A model generated the notes under the pieces. It was not told where the DNA came from and made no database searches. It worked only from the letters and a program-made list of their open reading frames with translations. This document shows, in pieces, positions 1 to 8,180 of a stretch of DNA of 64,000 bases; within the stretch, counting starts at the first letter, position 1, and each line of letters opens with the position of its first letter. The translations under genes and the position numbers were made by a program. The stretch is from Knoellia sinensis KCTC 19936 (GTDB lineage Bacteria > Actinomycetota > Actinomycetes > Actinomycetales > Dermatophilaceae): positions 30,452 to 94,451 of the forward strand of contig NZ_AVPJ01000014.1 in the NCBI RefSeq assembly GCF_000768705.1, written 5' to 3'.

Positions 1-374
1 TCCTCGACAAGGACCTGAGCAAGGGGCAAAAGGCGCTCGCCGGCGGGATCGGCATCGTCCTGGCACTGGTGGCGACGTTCCTCGGTGCGGACTTCAACCC
101 ACCGTCGGTGGAGCAGTACACCCAGGAGCAGAACTCGGTCATCGACGCGGTGGGTGAGGACCACGTCTACTGGACCAAGCAGGGCGAGGTTTTCCACATC
201 TGCGCTGAGGCCTCCGACCTGCAGCGCGAGTCCCGGGACAACACGATCTATGAGGGCACGGTCGCCGACGCGCACGCGGCCGGCAAGGAACGGCTCACCC
301 TCAAGGTCGACCAGGAGCTCAAGCAGTGCGGGCTCGAGCCGGCGAACGCACCCGCCCCCAGCACAACGGGCTGA
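1..374 (+). CDS. C-terminal part of a membrane-anchored protein, 5' end outside the window
   Basis: The frame beginning at base 3 is open from the window edge to a TGA at 372-374, so the gene starts upstream. The visible part has one hydrophobic segment (GIGIVLALVATFLG) followed by about 90 polar residues, which suggests a single-pass protein whose C-terminal domain lies outside the membrane. Two cysteines (in HICAEA and KQCGLE) could form a disulfide. I do not recognise the family. The GTG at base 69 falls inside the hydrophobic segment and is unlikely to be the real start. Palindrome A1 follows 12 bases after the stop. Confidence 0.6.
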   Translation, partial: LDKDLSKGQKALAGGIGIVLALVATFLGADFNPPSVEQYTQEQNSVIDAVGEDHVYWTKQGEVFHICAEASDLQRESRDNTIYEGTVADAHAAGKERLTLKVDQELKQCGLEPANAPAPSTTG

Positions 375-385
375 ACGTGAGCGTG

Positions 386-459
386 CGACTTTGTGCCCCA
401 ATGGGACAGGGCTCAACGGCCGAAGGCCTCCCTCCCTGTCCCATTGGGGCACAAAGTCG
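386..459. repeat. Family A palindrome, copy A1
   Basis: Two perfectly complementary 25-base arms (left begins CGACTTTGTGCCCC, right ends GGGGCACAAAGTCG) flank a loop that has its own small palindrome (GGCC-GAA-GGCC). It is the only copy of family A in this window between two genes of the same direction. Other copies are at 9059, 19054 and 48231. Confidence 0.9.
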
Positions 460-500
460 AAGGTGGGTTGGTGGGGTCTGGGTGCGACAGGATGGGGCTC

Positions 501-1448
501 ATGCCGCTCCAGCCGATGCTCGCCTCCGTCGCCGACGGCATCCCCCGCGGCGCCGACTGGGTGCACGAGGTGAAGTGGGACGGCATGCGCGTCCTTGCCG
601 ATGTCCGCGACGGCCGCCTCGTCCTCTCCAGCCGCACCGGCCGTGACGTGTCGGTGAGCTTCCCCGAGCTCGCGGGCCTCGCAGGCACCTTCGACGACCT
701 CCTCCTTGACGGCGAGGTCGTCGCCCTCGACAAGGGCATACCTTCCTTCGCCGCGCTCGCCGAACGCATGCACGTCTCGTCCCCACGCAAGGCCGCCCAG
801 CTGGCGACGACCCGCCCGGTGACCTTCATGGCGTTCGACCTGTTGCGCCTCTTCGGCCAGGACCTGACCAAGCAGCCGTGGTCCGCGCGACGCGAACTCC
901 TCGAACGGCTCGACCTCCGCAGTTCGGCCTGGCAGGTCCCGCCGGTCTACGAAGACGGCGAAGAGCTCTTCGAAGCCACGCGCGACCAGGGTCTGGAGGG
1001 CATCGTGAGCAAGCGGCGGGCCTCGCCCTACGCACCCGGGCGCCGTTCCCCGGACTGGCGCAAGTCCCCGCACCGCGCCACCCTCTCGGTCGTCATCGGC
1101 GGTTGGCGTCCCGAGACCGGAACGACGAACCGCATGGGTGCCGTTCTCGTCGGCACTCCCGATGGTGCCGGGGGATGGGAGTATGCCGGCCGCGTCGGTG
1201 CCGGACTCGCCGGCACCGCGGGTGCCCGGGTCGGAAAGCTCCTGGAACCCCTGTCTCGCAACGGTTCCCCGTTCTCCAACCCCGTCCCCAAGGAGGACGC
1301 CGTGGGAGCGACCTGGGTTGAGCCGTCCGTCGTCGTGGAGGTGCAGTCGCTGGGACGTGGGTCGACCGGGAAACTGCGGCAACCGGCATACATTGGCATT
1401 CGCACCGACCTGACTCCTGCCGACCTGCACGAGGTGACCGATGCCTGA
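501..1448 (+). CDS. ligD: ATP-dependent DNA ligase, LigD ligase-domain type
   Basis: Seals DNA nicks and breaks using ATP, as in bacterial non-homologous end joining. The adenylation motif KxDG is present as EVKWDG, with the reactive lysine near residue 25. Further nucleotidyltransferase motifs follow (LLLDGEVV near residue 70, GLEGIVSKR near 170), then an OB-fold-like C-terminal part. At about 315 residues it matches the ligase domain alone, not full-length LigD. ATG 501 is chosen because a purine-rich AGGATGGGG lies just upstream; ATG 492 is an alternative. Starting at 393 would place the N-terminus inside palindrome A1. The stop overlaps the next gene by 8 bases, so ligase and polymerase are probably translated together. 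Ku is not in the window. The stand-alone LigC/PolD arrangement of mycobacteria is an alternative naming. Confidence 0.88.
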   Translation: MPLQPMLASVADGIPRGADWVHEVKWDGMRVLADVRDGRLVLSSRTGRDVSVSFPELAGLAGTFDDLLLDGEVVALDKGIPSFAALAERMHVSSPRKAAQLATTRPVTFMAFDLLRLFGQDLTKQPWSARRELLERLDLRSSAWQVPPVYEDGEELFEATRDQGLEGIVSKRRASPYAPGRRSPDWRKSPHRATLSVVIGGWRPETGTTNRMGAVLVGTPDGAGGWEYAGRVGAGLAGTAGARVGKLLEPLSRNGSPFSNPVPKEDAVGATWVEPSVVVEVQSLGRGSTGKLRQPAYIGIRTDLTPADLHEVTDA

Positions 1449-2322
1449 GAAGTTCGTCCCCGAGATCACCCGGGTCGACGTCGGCGGACGCACGATGAAG
1501 TTGTCGAGCCTCAGCAAGGTCATGTTCCCCGCCACGGAGACGACCAAGGGTGAGGTGCTCAACTACTTCGTGACGGCGGGGCCGATCCTGTTGCGGCACA
1601 TTGCTGCTCGTCCGGTGACTCGCGTGCGCTGGCCGCACGGTGTCGCCGATCAGAGCTTCTTCGAGAAGAACCTGCCGAGCGGCGCGCCGACGTGGCTTCC
1701 GAGGGTCAAGGTCGACGACGTCACGTATCCGCTCGTCGAGGAGCTGTCGCACCTCGTCTATCTCATCAACCTCAACTCGCTCGAGGTTCACGTGCCGCAG
1801 TGGCAGGTCACCGACGAGGGTGAGCGCACGAACCCCAACCGACTCGTCATCGACCTTGACCCCGGAAGCCCCGCGGGTCTCAAGGAGTGCGCCCAGGTCG
1901 CCCTCCGCCTGCGCGAGCGCCTCGATGCGCTCGGACTCGAGCTCTATCCGGTGACGAGCGGATCCAAAGGCATGCAGCTCTATGCGAGCCTCGGGGGCGA
2001 CCTCACCAGCGACCAGGTCCGCGACCTCGCCCAGCAGCTCGCGCAGGAGATGACGAAGAAGCACCCCGACCTCGTCCTGTGGAAGATGACCAAGTCCCTG
2101 CGGCCGGGCAAGATCTTCCTCGACTGGAGCCAGAACGTCGCGGCGAAAACGACGATCAGCCCCTATTCACTGCGTGGCAAGGAACTGCCCTGCGTCGCCG
2201 CCCCGCGCACGTGGGACGAGGTCGAGCAGGGCGCCGCAGGGGAGAAGTTCGAGCAGGTCATGTTCGACGACATGCTCGAACGCCTCGAGACCCACGGCGA
2301 CCTGCTCGAAGACCTGCTCTGA
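1441..2322 (+). CDS. ligD: LigD-type primase-polymerase domain protein
   Basis: An archaeo-eukaryotic primase-superfamily polymerase that fills gaps and adds nucleotides (often ribonucleotides) at ends being joined. At 293 residues it corresponds to the LigD polymerase domain alone. Family hallmarks visible are KLSSLSKVMFP near residue 20, the basic motif VRWPHGVADQSFFEKN near residue 62, and the metal-binding VIDLDPG near residue 138. It overlaps the ligase gene by 8 bases, which strongly suggests that the two halves of LigD work as a pair made from one message. The phosphoesterase domain of classical LigD is not seen in either gene. Confidence 0.88.
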   Translation: MPEKFVPEITRVDVGGRTMKLSSLSKVMFPATETTKGEVLNYFVTAGPILLRHIAARPVTRVRWPHGVADQSFFEKNLPSGAPTWLPRVKVDDVTYPLVEELSHLVYLINLNSLEVHVPQWQVTDEGERTNPNRLVIDLDPGSPAGLKECAQVALRLRERLDALGLELYPVTSGSKGMQLYASLGGDLTSDQVRDLAQQLAQEMTKKHPDLVLWKMTKSLRPGKIFLDWSQNVAAKTTISPYSLRGKELPCVAAPRTWDEVEQGAAGEKFEQVMFDDMLERLETHGDLLEDLL

Positions 2323-2338
2323 AACAGGCTCGTCAGGC

Positions 2339-2980
2339 TCAGCCCGCGGCCGACTGGACGGCGGGACTGACGGTGATCGCCGCGACGAAGCTGCCGACAT
2401 CGTCGGGTGAGAGCCGAACGGAGTCCGGGATCTGGACGACGAGGGTCTTCTCCATGCCATCGAGCGTGATCGATCGTTCGAACGTCAACCCCGATCCGTG
2501 GACGGCCGCGGCTCCGCCCGCAGTGGAGCGGTTCTGCACCATTGCGGTGATCTTGCCGGCGAAGTCGGTTTCGTCGTCGCTGACGCCGCCACTGACGGGG
2601 ACAAGGAGGCCCGCGTACGGACCACTCGCCCCCGCCACCCATCCGGTCGGCGTCTTGGAGAAGTGGAAGGCGCCTGCTTGCGCGGGGGTGTCGGTCAAGG
2701 TGACTGGAGCACTGTTCGTCTGCACCGAGGCAGAGGTCCCTCCACCGGGAAGGGCGGGTCCGCCTGTTGGGCCGGGACCGCCGGAGAGCGCCGCACCACC
2801 CACGAGGGCACCGGCCACCAGACCCGCCGCCGCCACACCGCCCCCTGCAGCGGCGAGGCGACGGCGCCGCAGTACGCGCCGTCCGAGGCGAATGTCGGAG
2901 GTGACGTCGTGGCCGGTGTCTCGGCCGTCGGGCGCGGCGGGTCGACTGGCCGTGTCGAGGAGGTCGTGGAGTTGGTTCAT
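2339..2980 (-). CDS. Membrane protein paired with an ECF sigma factor, possible anti-sigma factor
   Basis: 213 residues. There is a short cytoplasmic N-terminus (MNQLHDLLDTA), an Arg-rich stop (RRVLRRRR), one transmembrane segment (about residues 40-65, Ala/Gly/Val-rich), and then a Gly/Pro-rich linker and an exported domain of about 140 residues. Its ATG overlaps the stop of the upstream sigma gene (TCAT at 2977-2980), the usual arrangement for sigma/anti-sigma pairs. No zinc-binding HxxxCxxC motif is visible, so the anti-sigma role is inferred from position and topology only. Confidence 0.6.
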   Translation of the reverse strand: MNQLHDLLDTASRPAAPDGRDTGHDVTSDIRLGRRVLRRRRLAAAGGGVAAAGLVAGALVGGAALSGGPGPTGGPALPGGGTSASVQTNSAPVTLTDTPAQAGAFHFSKTPTGWVAGASGPYAGLLVPVSGGVSDDETDFAGKITAMVQNRSTAGGAAAVHGSGLTFERSITLDGMEKTLVVQIPDSVRLSPDDVGSFVAAITVSPAVQSAAG

Positions 2981-3516
2981 GACGAGGCCCTTTCAGTGGC
3001 GAACACAGGTGACAGTTGGGGGAGCGACGTGCGCAGCGAGGCGAGCGCCTTGTGGTTCTGCGACTTCACCGACCCGGTCGAGATGTCGAGCGCCTGGGCG
3101 GTCTGTTCGACCGACCAGTCGAGCCAGTGCCTCAGGACGACGACCGCACGTTGCCCCGGGGGCAGGTCGGCCAATGCCCTGAGCACTTGCTGGCGAAGCA
3201 ACGGGTCGACCGTGCTGTCGCCCTCGACTGCCACCTCGGAGCGGGCCGGGTCCTCCGACGACCACTCGCGGCGCCGATGCACCTTGCGGCTGTCGTCGAT
3301 GAACGCATTGACGAGGGAGCGGTGGGCGTAGCGCACGGGATCGTCGGCCCGCGTGACATTCGGCCAGCGCACATACAGCCGAACGAGCACGTGCTGGACG
3401 AGGTCCTCCGCCCGCGCCTCGTCACCGGTGGTGAGGAGGCGCGCCGATCGCAGCAGGCCCGGGCGGGCCTGCGTGGCGAACAGCGTGAACGCCTCGTCAC
3501 GAGAACTGGAGCGCAT
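2977..3516 (-). CDS. ECF RNA polymerase sigma factor, SigE-like group
   Basis: 179 residues. The sigma-2 region is EARAEDLVQHVLVRLYVRW (the conserved core-binding and -10 recognition helix). The sigma-4 helix-turn-helix is near the C-terminus (DWSVEQTAQALDIS followed by TGSVKSQNHKAL). The two-domain size fits ECF factors. The start at 3516 (MRSSSRDEAF) gives the usual length; an in-frame ATG at 3585 would add an unlikely Trp/Pro-rich leader. Co-transcribed with the membrane protein 2339-2980 through an ATGA overlap. A second, unrelated sigma/membrane pair is at 9143-10860. Confidence 0.88.
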   Translation of the reverse strand: MRSSSRDEAFTLFATQARPGLLRSARLLTTGDEARAEDLVQHVLVRLYVRWPNVTRADDPVRYAHRSLVNAFIDDSRKVHRRREWSSEDPARSEVAVEGDSTVDPLLRQQVLRALADLPPGQRAVVVLRHWLDWSVEQTAQALDISTGSVKSQNHKALASLRTSLPQLSPVFATERASS

Positions 3517-3603
3517 GACGACCTTCCGTGGTGGTTTCCGTTGCACCCACCATGACGGATGGACCCCGCCCCTGGGTTGCCTCACCTTGCCGACGAGGCT
3601 CCT

Positions 3604-4011
3604 TCAGTTCGCGACGCGCTGTGGTGACCGGACGGCATACCCGATGGCGGCACCCATGACGGCCGGCACGAACGACATTGCAGCGGTCATGGCCCAGAGG
3701 ATGAACATCTCGGGCCGCAGCCCCCAGTCGGGGGCGGTCTGGCTCACGGCCCAGATGGCGAGGGTGATGACCGCGGGCGCCGCCACGGCGACCGCGGCCC
3801 ACCGGATCGCCAGCGCCCCGAGGTCGGTTCACTCACGCAGCCCATCGACGAGAGCCCAGGCAAAGGACCCCACGACGAGCACCGCGAACACGATGAGTCC
3901 GGCACCGATGTTGGCGTCACCCTGACGGAAGCCGCCGCCTGCAAAGACCAGCGCGAGGTGGCCGAGCACGGCAGCCACCGAGATCCCGAGCGTTCTCACG
4001 ATGATGGCCAT
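3604..4011 (-). pseudogene. Small four-helix membrane protein interrupted by an in-frame TGA
   Basis: Read from ATG 4011, the frame encodes two hydrophobic helices and stops at TGA 3829-3831 (ending ALVDGLRE). The same frame then continues without another stop to 3604 and adds two more hydrophobic helices (ALAIRWAAVAVA, MFILWAMTAAMSF). Together the halves look like one membrane protein of about 135 residues. The second half has no obvious start except GTG 3786, which lies inside a helix. A nonsense mutation or sequencing error is the simplest reading. Two separate small proteins (3829-4011 and 3604-3786) remain possible. Family not recognised. Confidence 0.45.
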
Positions 4012-4098
4012 GCCTCCACCATCCCGCGCGAAGCCCTCCGCGACCATGAGGTCTGCTACTCAGGTCGCGAAGGGCCGCGGTCGGGCTCCCGTGACGGG

Positions 4099-5337
4099 TC
4101 AGCGCAGGTCGGCCATCACGTGCCGTGCCGTGAGGTGGCCGATCCGGTAGCCGTCGTCCATGGCGTCCCGGAAGTGCAGACCGCCCCAGATCCGAGCGTG
4201 GAAGGCGTCGAACTCAAGAGCCTTGAGACTGGTGTAGGTCCGATGCACCGGCGTCGTTCCGGAGATCATCTCGAGAGTGACCTTGTCCCCGAGGGTGCGG
4301 CGGACGACCTCGGCTGCCGGGCCGGTCAGAGAGGCGTGCCCGCTGACGTAGTCGGAGTACGGCGGCTTTCCGATCAGCGGCTCCCAGTTGGCTTGCCCCG
4401 TGGTGGCCGGGTTGCCGTCGAGGTCGCCTGACTGGATCGCCTCGAACGGTCGCCAGAAGCCGAGGTCACGCTTGAGCCGCCAGCTCTGGATGATCGAGTC
4501 GGCCATCGCCGCGTGGATGCGCGCGAACACCAGGGCCGTGCCACGAATGGTGAGCGCGCCGCTCGCCTCGAGGTTGCGGCCCAGCGCATCCGGGATCATC
4601 GTCGCCGCGTTCCCGTTGAAGAAGACCGCGATGTCGGTCTGTTCCTGCGTGCGTTCACTGCCCGTGGCCGCGTTGCCTCCGAGCCGCTTCACCTCCGCGA
4701 AGTCCTTGGCGTAGCCACGGCTCGTGAGCTTGTCGGGCCCGTTGACACGGATCGGCCGTCGCAGCACGAGCGGGTCCACCGAACCGAGCCACGCCGCGAG
4801 CATGTCCGTCGTGGGTGGGATTGGCTGCCAGACCCCGATTCCCGGCGGGAGTGTGTAGTGGATGCTCGTGTCCCCGAAGCCGTCACCGACCCTGCTGGCC
4901 AGCATCAGGCTGGCCGATGCCGCTCCCAGGAAGGACCCCCGGGCCTTCTCGTCCGCGTCGCCGACCGACGCGAGGCTCGTGGCCAGGCGTGCGTCGAGCG
5001 TGCCCTTCTGCGCGGGGAAGTAGTGGACCAGGACGTCGTGCGCGGCGGTCGCCACGGCGGCCGTCTCGGAGCTGTCGCCGGCCTTGAGGGAGCGGTCCAC
5101 GGCGTCGAGCATGGCCATGGACGTGTAGCCGAGCAGCGGGACACCATTCGGGATCGGCATCGCCGGGTAGACCGTGGTGTTGAGGATGCGCTGCCATTCG
5201 ATGACGACCTGTGCGGAGTCGCCGACGTCGGCTTTCGAGCTGCCCGACGCCTGGGCAGCGGTGGTGGTGCCGAGAGCGAGCGGCACCGTGATGACTGCGG
5301 AACTGATCAGGGCGCAGGCGCGCCGAGTGAGATGCAT
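4099..5337 (-). CDS. Secreted vanadium haloperoxidase / PAP2-like phosphatase family protein
   Basis: 412 residues with a Sec-type signal peptide (MHLTRRACALISS, then a hydrophobic core ending near AAQASG). The three vanadate/phosphate-pocket motifs of the vanadium chloroperoxidase and acid phosphatase superfamily are present: KRDLGFWRP (near residue 290), SGHASLTGP (near 332) and ARIWGGLHFRDAMDDG (near 382-397), which supply the Lys/Arg, Ser-Gly-His and Arg/His residues. The substrate is unknown; either halide oxidation or phosphoester cleavage is possible. It is a single-gene unit. A direct repeat lies 40-85 bases upstream of the start (5375-5420). Confidence 0.82.
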   Translation of the reverse strand: MHLTRRACALISSAVITVPLALGTTTAAQASGSSKADVGDSAQVVIEWQRILNTTVYPAMPIPNGVPLLGYTSMAMLDAVDRSLKAGDSSETAAVATAAHDVLVHYFPAQKGTLDARLATSLASVGDADEKARGSFLGAASASLMLASRVGDGFGDTSIHYTLPPGIGVWQPIPPTTDMLAAWLGSVDPLVLRRPIRVNGPDKLTSRGYAKDFAEVKRLGGNAATGSERTQEQTDIAVFFNGNAATMIPDALGRNLEASGALTIRGTALVFARIHAAMADSIIQSWRLKRDLGFWRPFEAIQSGDLDGNPATTGQANWEPLIGKPPYSDYVSGHASLTGPAAEVVRRTLGDKVTLEMISGTTPVHRTYTSLKALEFDAFHARIWGGLHFRDAMDDGYRIGHLTARHVMADLR

Positions 5338-5374
5338 GTTCGTGCCTCCAGGTCTCGCGCGAAATGGCCGCGAT

Positions 5375-5420
5375 TCGGCCGATATCAGCGTGTGGCAGGG
5401 AGGTATCGGCCAGATATCAG
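5375..5420. promoter_or_regulatory. Direct repeat upstream of the haloperoxidase-like gene
   Basis: TCGGCCGATATCAG (5375-5388) recurs as TCGGCCAGATATCAG (5406-5420), 31 bases apart and both on the upstream side of the start at 5337. The spacing is close to three helical turns, as in tandem regulator sites. The regulator is unknown, and chance resemblance cannot be excluded. Confidence 0.35.
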
Positions 5421-5445
5421 TGCCGCAGGACGTGGAGCGATCGAC

Positions 5446-6048
5446 TCAGTCGGTCATCGCGAGGCGAGGGCAGCCAGCACACTCCTGGCACCCGGGCAGG
5501 GCATAGATGAAGCAGCACGACTGGCGCTCGACCACCGCGCCCCACCCGTCCCCCGTCGCGGCGCGGGCATCACGCTCCGCCATCGCCCAGAGGTCGTCGA
5601 CCATCCCGAACCGCTGTCGGCTCGACATCTTGACGCCCGGCTCATAGGCGTCCGCGATGGCATTGCCAAGAATCCTGTATGCCGTCCGCGCGCCTGCAAT
5701 TCGCGTGTCCCGGTCCGCTGATGCCGACTTCACGGAAAGAAACCCCAGCCGTTCCGGGTACATGCCGTCGGCGAGGTCGCAGGAGATCAAGGGTGAATCG
5801 ATAGTGCCGAGATCAACTTCCCAGGGCCCCGTGGCCGCGGCCAACGCGGCAATCTGCGCGGGAATGCTCAGCAGGTGCTGGAGGACGAAAGCCGCAGCGA
5901 CCTGAGGAGGTGCGGGAACGGCATACAGTCTGGAGTTCTGGGCCGTGATTTCTTCACGCCATTTCGTTGAAAACGAAAATGCGCTGCTGAGCGGCAGGGA
6001 GAGGGTCCGGCCCCCGACGAATTCGAGATATCCATGGTGTCGCGACAT
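5446..6048 (-). CDS. FhuF-like iron-sulfur protein, siderophore-iron reductase family
   Basis: 200 residues. The C-terminus holds the FhuF signature Cys-Cys-x10-Cys-x2-Cys (CCFIYALPGCQECAGC), which binds a 2Fe-2S cluster in FhuF, the cytoplasmic enzyme that reduces ferric iron released from siderophores. The rest of the protein is helical and weakly distinctive, as is usual for this family. No siderophore transporter is adjacent, so its partner must lie elsewhere. The start at 6048 (MSRHHGYLEF) gives a normal length. Confidence 0.72.
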   Translation of the reverse strand: MSRHHGYLEFVGGRTLSLPLSSAFSFSTKWREEITAQNSRLYAVPAPPQVAAAFVLQHLLSIPAQIAALAAATGPWEVDLGTIDSPLISCDLADGMYPERLGFLSVKSASADRDTRIAGARTAYRILGNAIADAYEPGVKMSSRQRFGMVDDLWAMAERDARAATGDGWGAVVERQSCCFIYALPGCQECAGCPRLAMTD

Positions 6049-6051
6049 GAC

Positions 6052-6088
6052 AGAGGCGACGACACCCGGATCGGGTGCCGTCGCCTCT
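6052..6088 (-). terminator. Strong hairpin at the 3' end of lsr2
   Basis: Arms AGAGGCGACG and CGTCGCCTCT, then one mismatch and an inner CACCCG/CGGGTG, closing on a three-base loop. It starts 17 bases after the lsr2 stop. No T-run follows, which is common for hairpin terminators in high-GC actinobacteria. Confidence 0.7.
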
Positions 6089-6104
6089 GCGCTGTGGGTG
6101 ACGA

Positions 6105-6434
6105 TCAGTTGTTGGCCTTGTCGTAGGCATCCTGGACCGCGGCCGGGATGCGACCGCGCTCGCTGACGTCATGACCGTTCTTGCGCGCCCACTCACGGAC
6201 GGCTGAGACGTCCTTGCGACGTGCCGCGGCAGAGCCGCCCCTGCCGGACATCTTGCGACCACCCGAGCGGCGGGCGTGACCCACCCAGGGGGCGAAGGCG
6301 TCACGGAGCTTGCTCGCGTTGCCCTCGTTGAGGTCGATTTCATACGTCACGCCGTCGAGGGCGAACGTCACTGTCTCGTCGGCGTCACTGTTGTCGATGT
6401 CGTCAACGAGCAGCACCTGAACACGCTGTGCCAT
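6105..6434 (-). CDS. lsr2: Lsr2, nucleoid-associated xenogeneic silencer
   Basis: 109 residues. The N-terminal half ([15 protein letters not shown], then [15 protein letters not shown]) is the dimerisation/oligomerisation domain. The C-terminal domain ([19 protein letters not shown]) carries the RGR motif near residues 93-95 that enters the minor groove of AT-rich DNA. Lsr2 is the functional counterpart of H-NS in actinobacteria and silences AT-rich, often foreign, DNA. It follows lysS and a 59-residue membrane protein in the same direction, an arrangement shared with mycobacteria (lysS-lsr2). A hairpin in its leader overlaps the ribosome-binding site. Confidence 0.96.
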   Translation of the reverse strand: MAQRVQVLLVDDIDNSDADETVTFALDGVTYEIDLNEGNASKLRDAFAPWVGHARRSGGRKMSGRGGSAAARRKDVSAVREWARKNGHDVSERGRIPAAVQDAYDKANN

Positions 6435-6442
6435 GGATTTCC

Positions 6443-6473
6443 CTTTCGCGCATCAGCAATTGATGCACGAAAG
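6443..6473 (-). promoter_or_regulatory. Hairpin in the lsr2 leader that overlaps its ribosome-binding site
   Basis: The arms pair CTTTCG-C-GCATCA with TGATGC-A-CGAAAG around a five-base loop: 12 pairs with one mismatch. On the minus strand the CGAAAGGGA next to the lsr2 ATG is the likely ribosome-binding site, and its first half is part of the stem. Folding would therefore hide it, or the hairpin could end transcripts arriving from lysS. Both roles are inference. Confidence 0.5.
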
Positions 6474-6474
6474 A

Positions 6475-6654
6475 CTATCGCCCCGAATTGTTTTTCGGGG
6501 TTTTGGACTGCTCGGATTCCCACTGACTTTGGGCGAGCCGTTCGCGGCGGTCACCCTCGAGGATGCTCTTCATCAGATAATAGAAGAGCAGGGCCACGAT
6601 GATCGTGGGCAGGATGGCTGCGAGATAGGGCCAGATGGAGTCCCACATGGTCAT
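6475..6654 (-). CDS. 59-residue membrane protein between lysS and lsr2
   Basis: The peptide starts MTMWDSIWPYLA, has one membrane span (AAILPTIIVALLFYYL) and a charged tail (EGDRRERLAQSQWE). Its ATG overlaps the lysS stop (TCAT at 6651-6654), so translation is probably coupled to lysS. Small one-span proteins with a W-rich start and a DRRER tail at this locus are, from memory, common in actinobacteria, but I cannot name a function. The stop is TAG at 6475-6477, 40 bases before the lsr2 ATG. Confidence 0.72.
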   Translation of the reverse strand: MTMWDSIWPYLAAILPTIIVALLFYYLMKSILEGDRRERLAQSQWESEQSKTPKNNSGR

Positions 6655-8180
6655 GCCTCCGGCTTGAGGTGGGGGAAGAGAATCGTTTCGCGAATATTGG
6701 CGCCGGTGAACAGCATGACGAGCCGGTCGACACCCAGTCCGAGGCCACCCATGGGCGGCGCGCCGTATTCGAGGGCCCGCAGGAAGTCCTCGTCGAGCTG
6801 CATCGCTTCGGGGTCACCCCCAGCCGCGCGGAGCGACTGGTCGGTGAGGACCTCGCGCTGGATCTCGGGGTCGATGAGCTCGGAGAACCCAGTGCCCCGC
6901 TCGACACCGTCGATGATGAGGTCCCAGGCCTCGATGAGTCCGGGCTCGCTGCGGTGGGGTCGCGCCAGCGGCTGGGCGATCGCGGGGTAGTCGCAGAGGA
7001 ACGTCGGCTGGAGGAGGTTCGGCTCGACGAGTTCGCCGACGAGTTCGAGGAAGACCTTGTCCTTGTCCCAGGCCGGGTCGACGGCCACGTCGTGCTTCGC
7101 GGCCAGGCCGCGCAGGGTCTCGAGGTCGGTGTCGACGGTGACGGTCTCGCCGACCACCTCGCTCACGCCCTGGTAGACGGGCAGCCACCGCCACTCGCCG
7201 TCGAGGTCGATCGTGCCGCGCTCGGTCTGGATCTGGCGGCTGCCGTGCGCGTCCGCCGCAGCGAGATAGAGGTCGCGCATGAGGGCCGCGATCGTCGTCT
7301 GGTCGCCCCACGACTGGTAGGCCTCGAGCATCGTGAACTCGGGGGAGTGGGTCGCGTCGACACCCTCGTTGCGGAAGATGCGTCCCATCTCGTAGACGCG
7401 GTCGATGCCACCGACGATGGCCTTCTTGAGGTTGAGCTCGAGCGCGATCCGGAGCGTCATCTCCTGGTCGAACGCGTTGAGGTGGGTCGTGAACGGGCGC
7501 GCCGCAGCACCGCCGTGGATGAGCTGGAGGATCGGCGTCTCGACCTCGAGGTAGCCCTGGTTCTCGAGCTCGCGGCGCATGGCGCTGAGGATGTGCGCCT
7601 TGGTGCGGACCATGTCGCGCGCCTCCTGGCGCACGATGAGGTCGGCGTAGCGCTGGCGCACGCGGGACTCCTCGGAGAGTTCCTTGTGCAGCACCGGCAT
7701 GGGGCGCAGCGCCTTGGACGCCATGGTCCAGCTCGTCGCCATGACGGAGAGCTCGCCGCGGCGGCTGCTGATGACGCGACCCGTGACGGACACGTGGTCG
7801 CCGAGGTCGACGTCGGACTTCCAGGCAGCGAGGCTCTCCTCGCCCACCTCGGCGAGGCTGAGCATGACCTGGAGGCGCGTGCCGACGCCCTCCTGGAGGG
7901 TGGCGAAGGCGAGCTTGCCCGTGTTGCGGATGAAGACGACGCGACCCGCGACCGAGACGACGTCCTGCGTCTCCTCGCCGGTCTCGAGGTGGGCCCAGTT
8001 CGCGCGCACCTGAGCGAGGCTGTGGGTCCGGTCGACCGACACGGGGTATGCCGCCCTCCCCGACTCGAGCAGTCGCGTGCGCTTCTCGCGGCGAATGCGT
8101 TGCTGCTCGGACAGGTCGATCTCGGGGGCGCCCGTGGCGCCGGCCGTCTCGGTGGTGGTGTCGGTGGGGCTCTTGCTCAC
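6651..8180 (-). CDS. lysS: Lysyl-tRNA synthetase, class II
   Basis: 509 residues from GTG 8180. An OB-fold anticodon-binding domain comes first (VAGRVVFIRNTGKLAF near residue 85), then the class II catalytic domain. Motif 2 is RIFRNEGVDATHSPEF, and motif 3 is GLGLGVDRLVML at the C-terminus. It charges tRNA-Lys in the cytoplasm. The reading frame is open well upstream of 8180, but that extension is Arg/Pro-rich and not LysRS-like. In the LysS family the N-terminus begins with a helix such as LSEQQRIRREK, seen here near residue 20. It heads the unit lysS - small membrane gene - lsr2. Confidence 0.95.
   Translation of the reverse strand: MSKSPTDTTTETAGATGAPEIDLSEQQRIRREKRTRLLESGRAAYPVSVDRTHSLAQVRANWAHLETGEETQDVVSVAGRVVFIRNTGKLAFATLQEGVGTRLQVMLSLAEVGEESLAAWKSDVDLGDHVSVTGRVISSRRGELSVMATSWTMASKALRPMPVLHKELSEESRVRQRYADLIVRQEARDMVRTKAHILSAMRRELENQGYLEVETPILQLIHGGAAARPFTTHLNAFDQEMTLRIALELNLKKAIVGGIDRVYEMGRIFRNEGVDATHSPEFTMLEAYQSWGDQTTIAALMRDLYLAAADAHGSRQIQTERGTIDLDGEWRWLPVYQGVSEVVGETVTVDTDLETLRGLAAKHDVAVDPAWDKDKVFLELVGELVEPNLLQPTFLCDYPAIAQPLARPHRSEPGLIEAWDLIIDGVERGTGFSELIDPEIQREVLTDQSLRAAGGDPEAMQLDEDFLRALEYGAPPMGGLGLGVDRLVMLFTGANIRETILFPHLKPEA

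Noticed and set aside
393..500. In-frame ATG at 393 giving the ligase a 36-residue extension
   Set aside because: The extra residues are encoded by palindrome A1 and do not resemble ligase; ATG 501 has a better ribosome site and a normal N-terminus.
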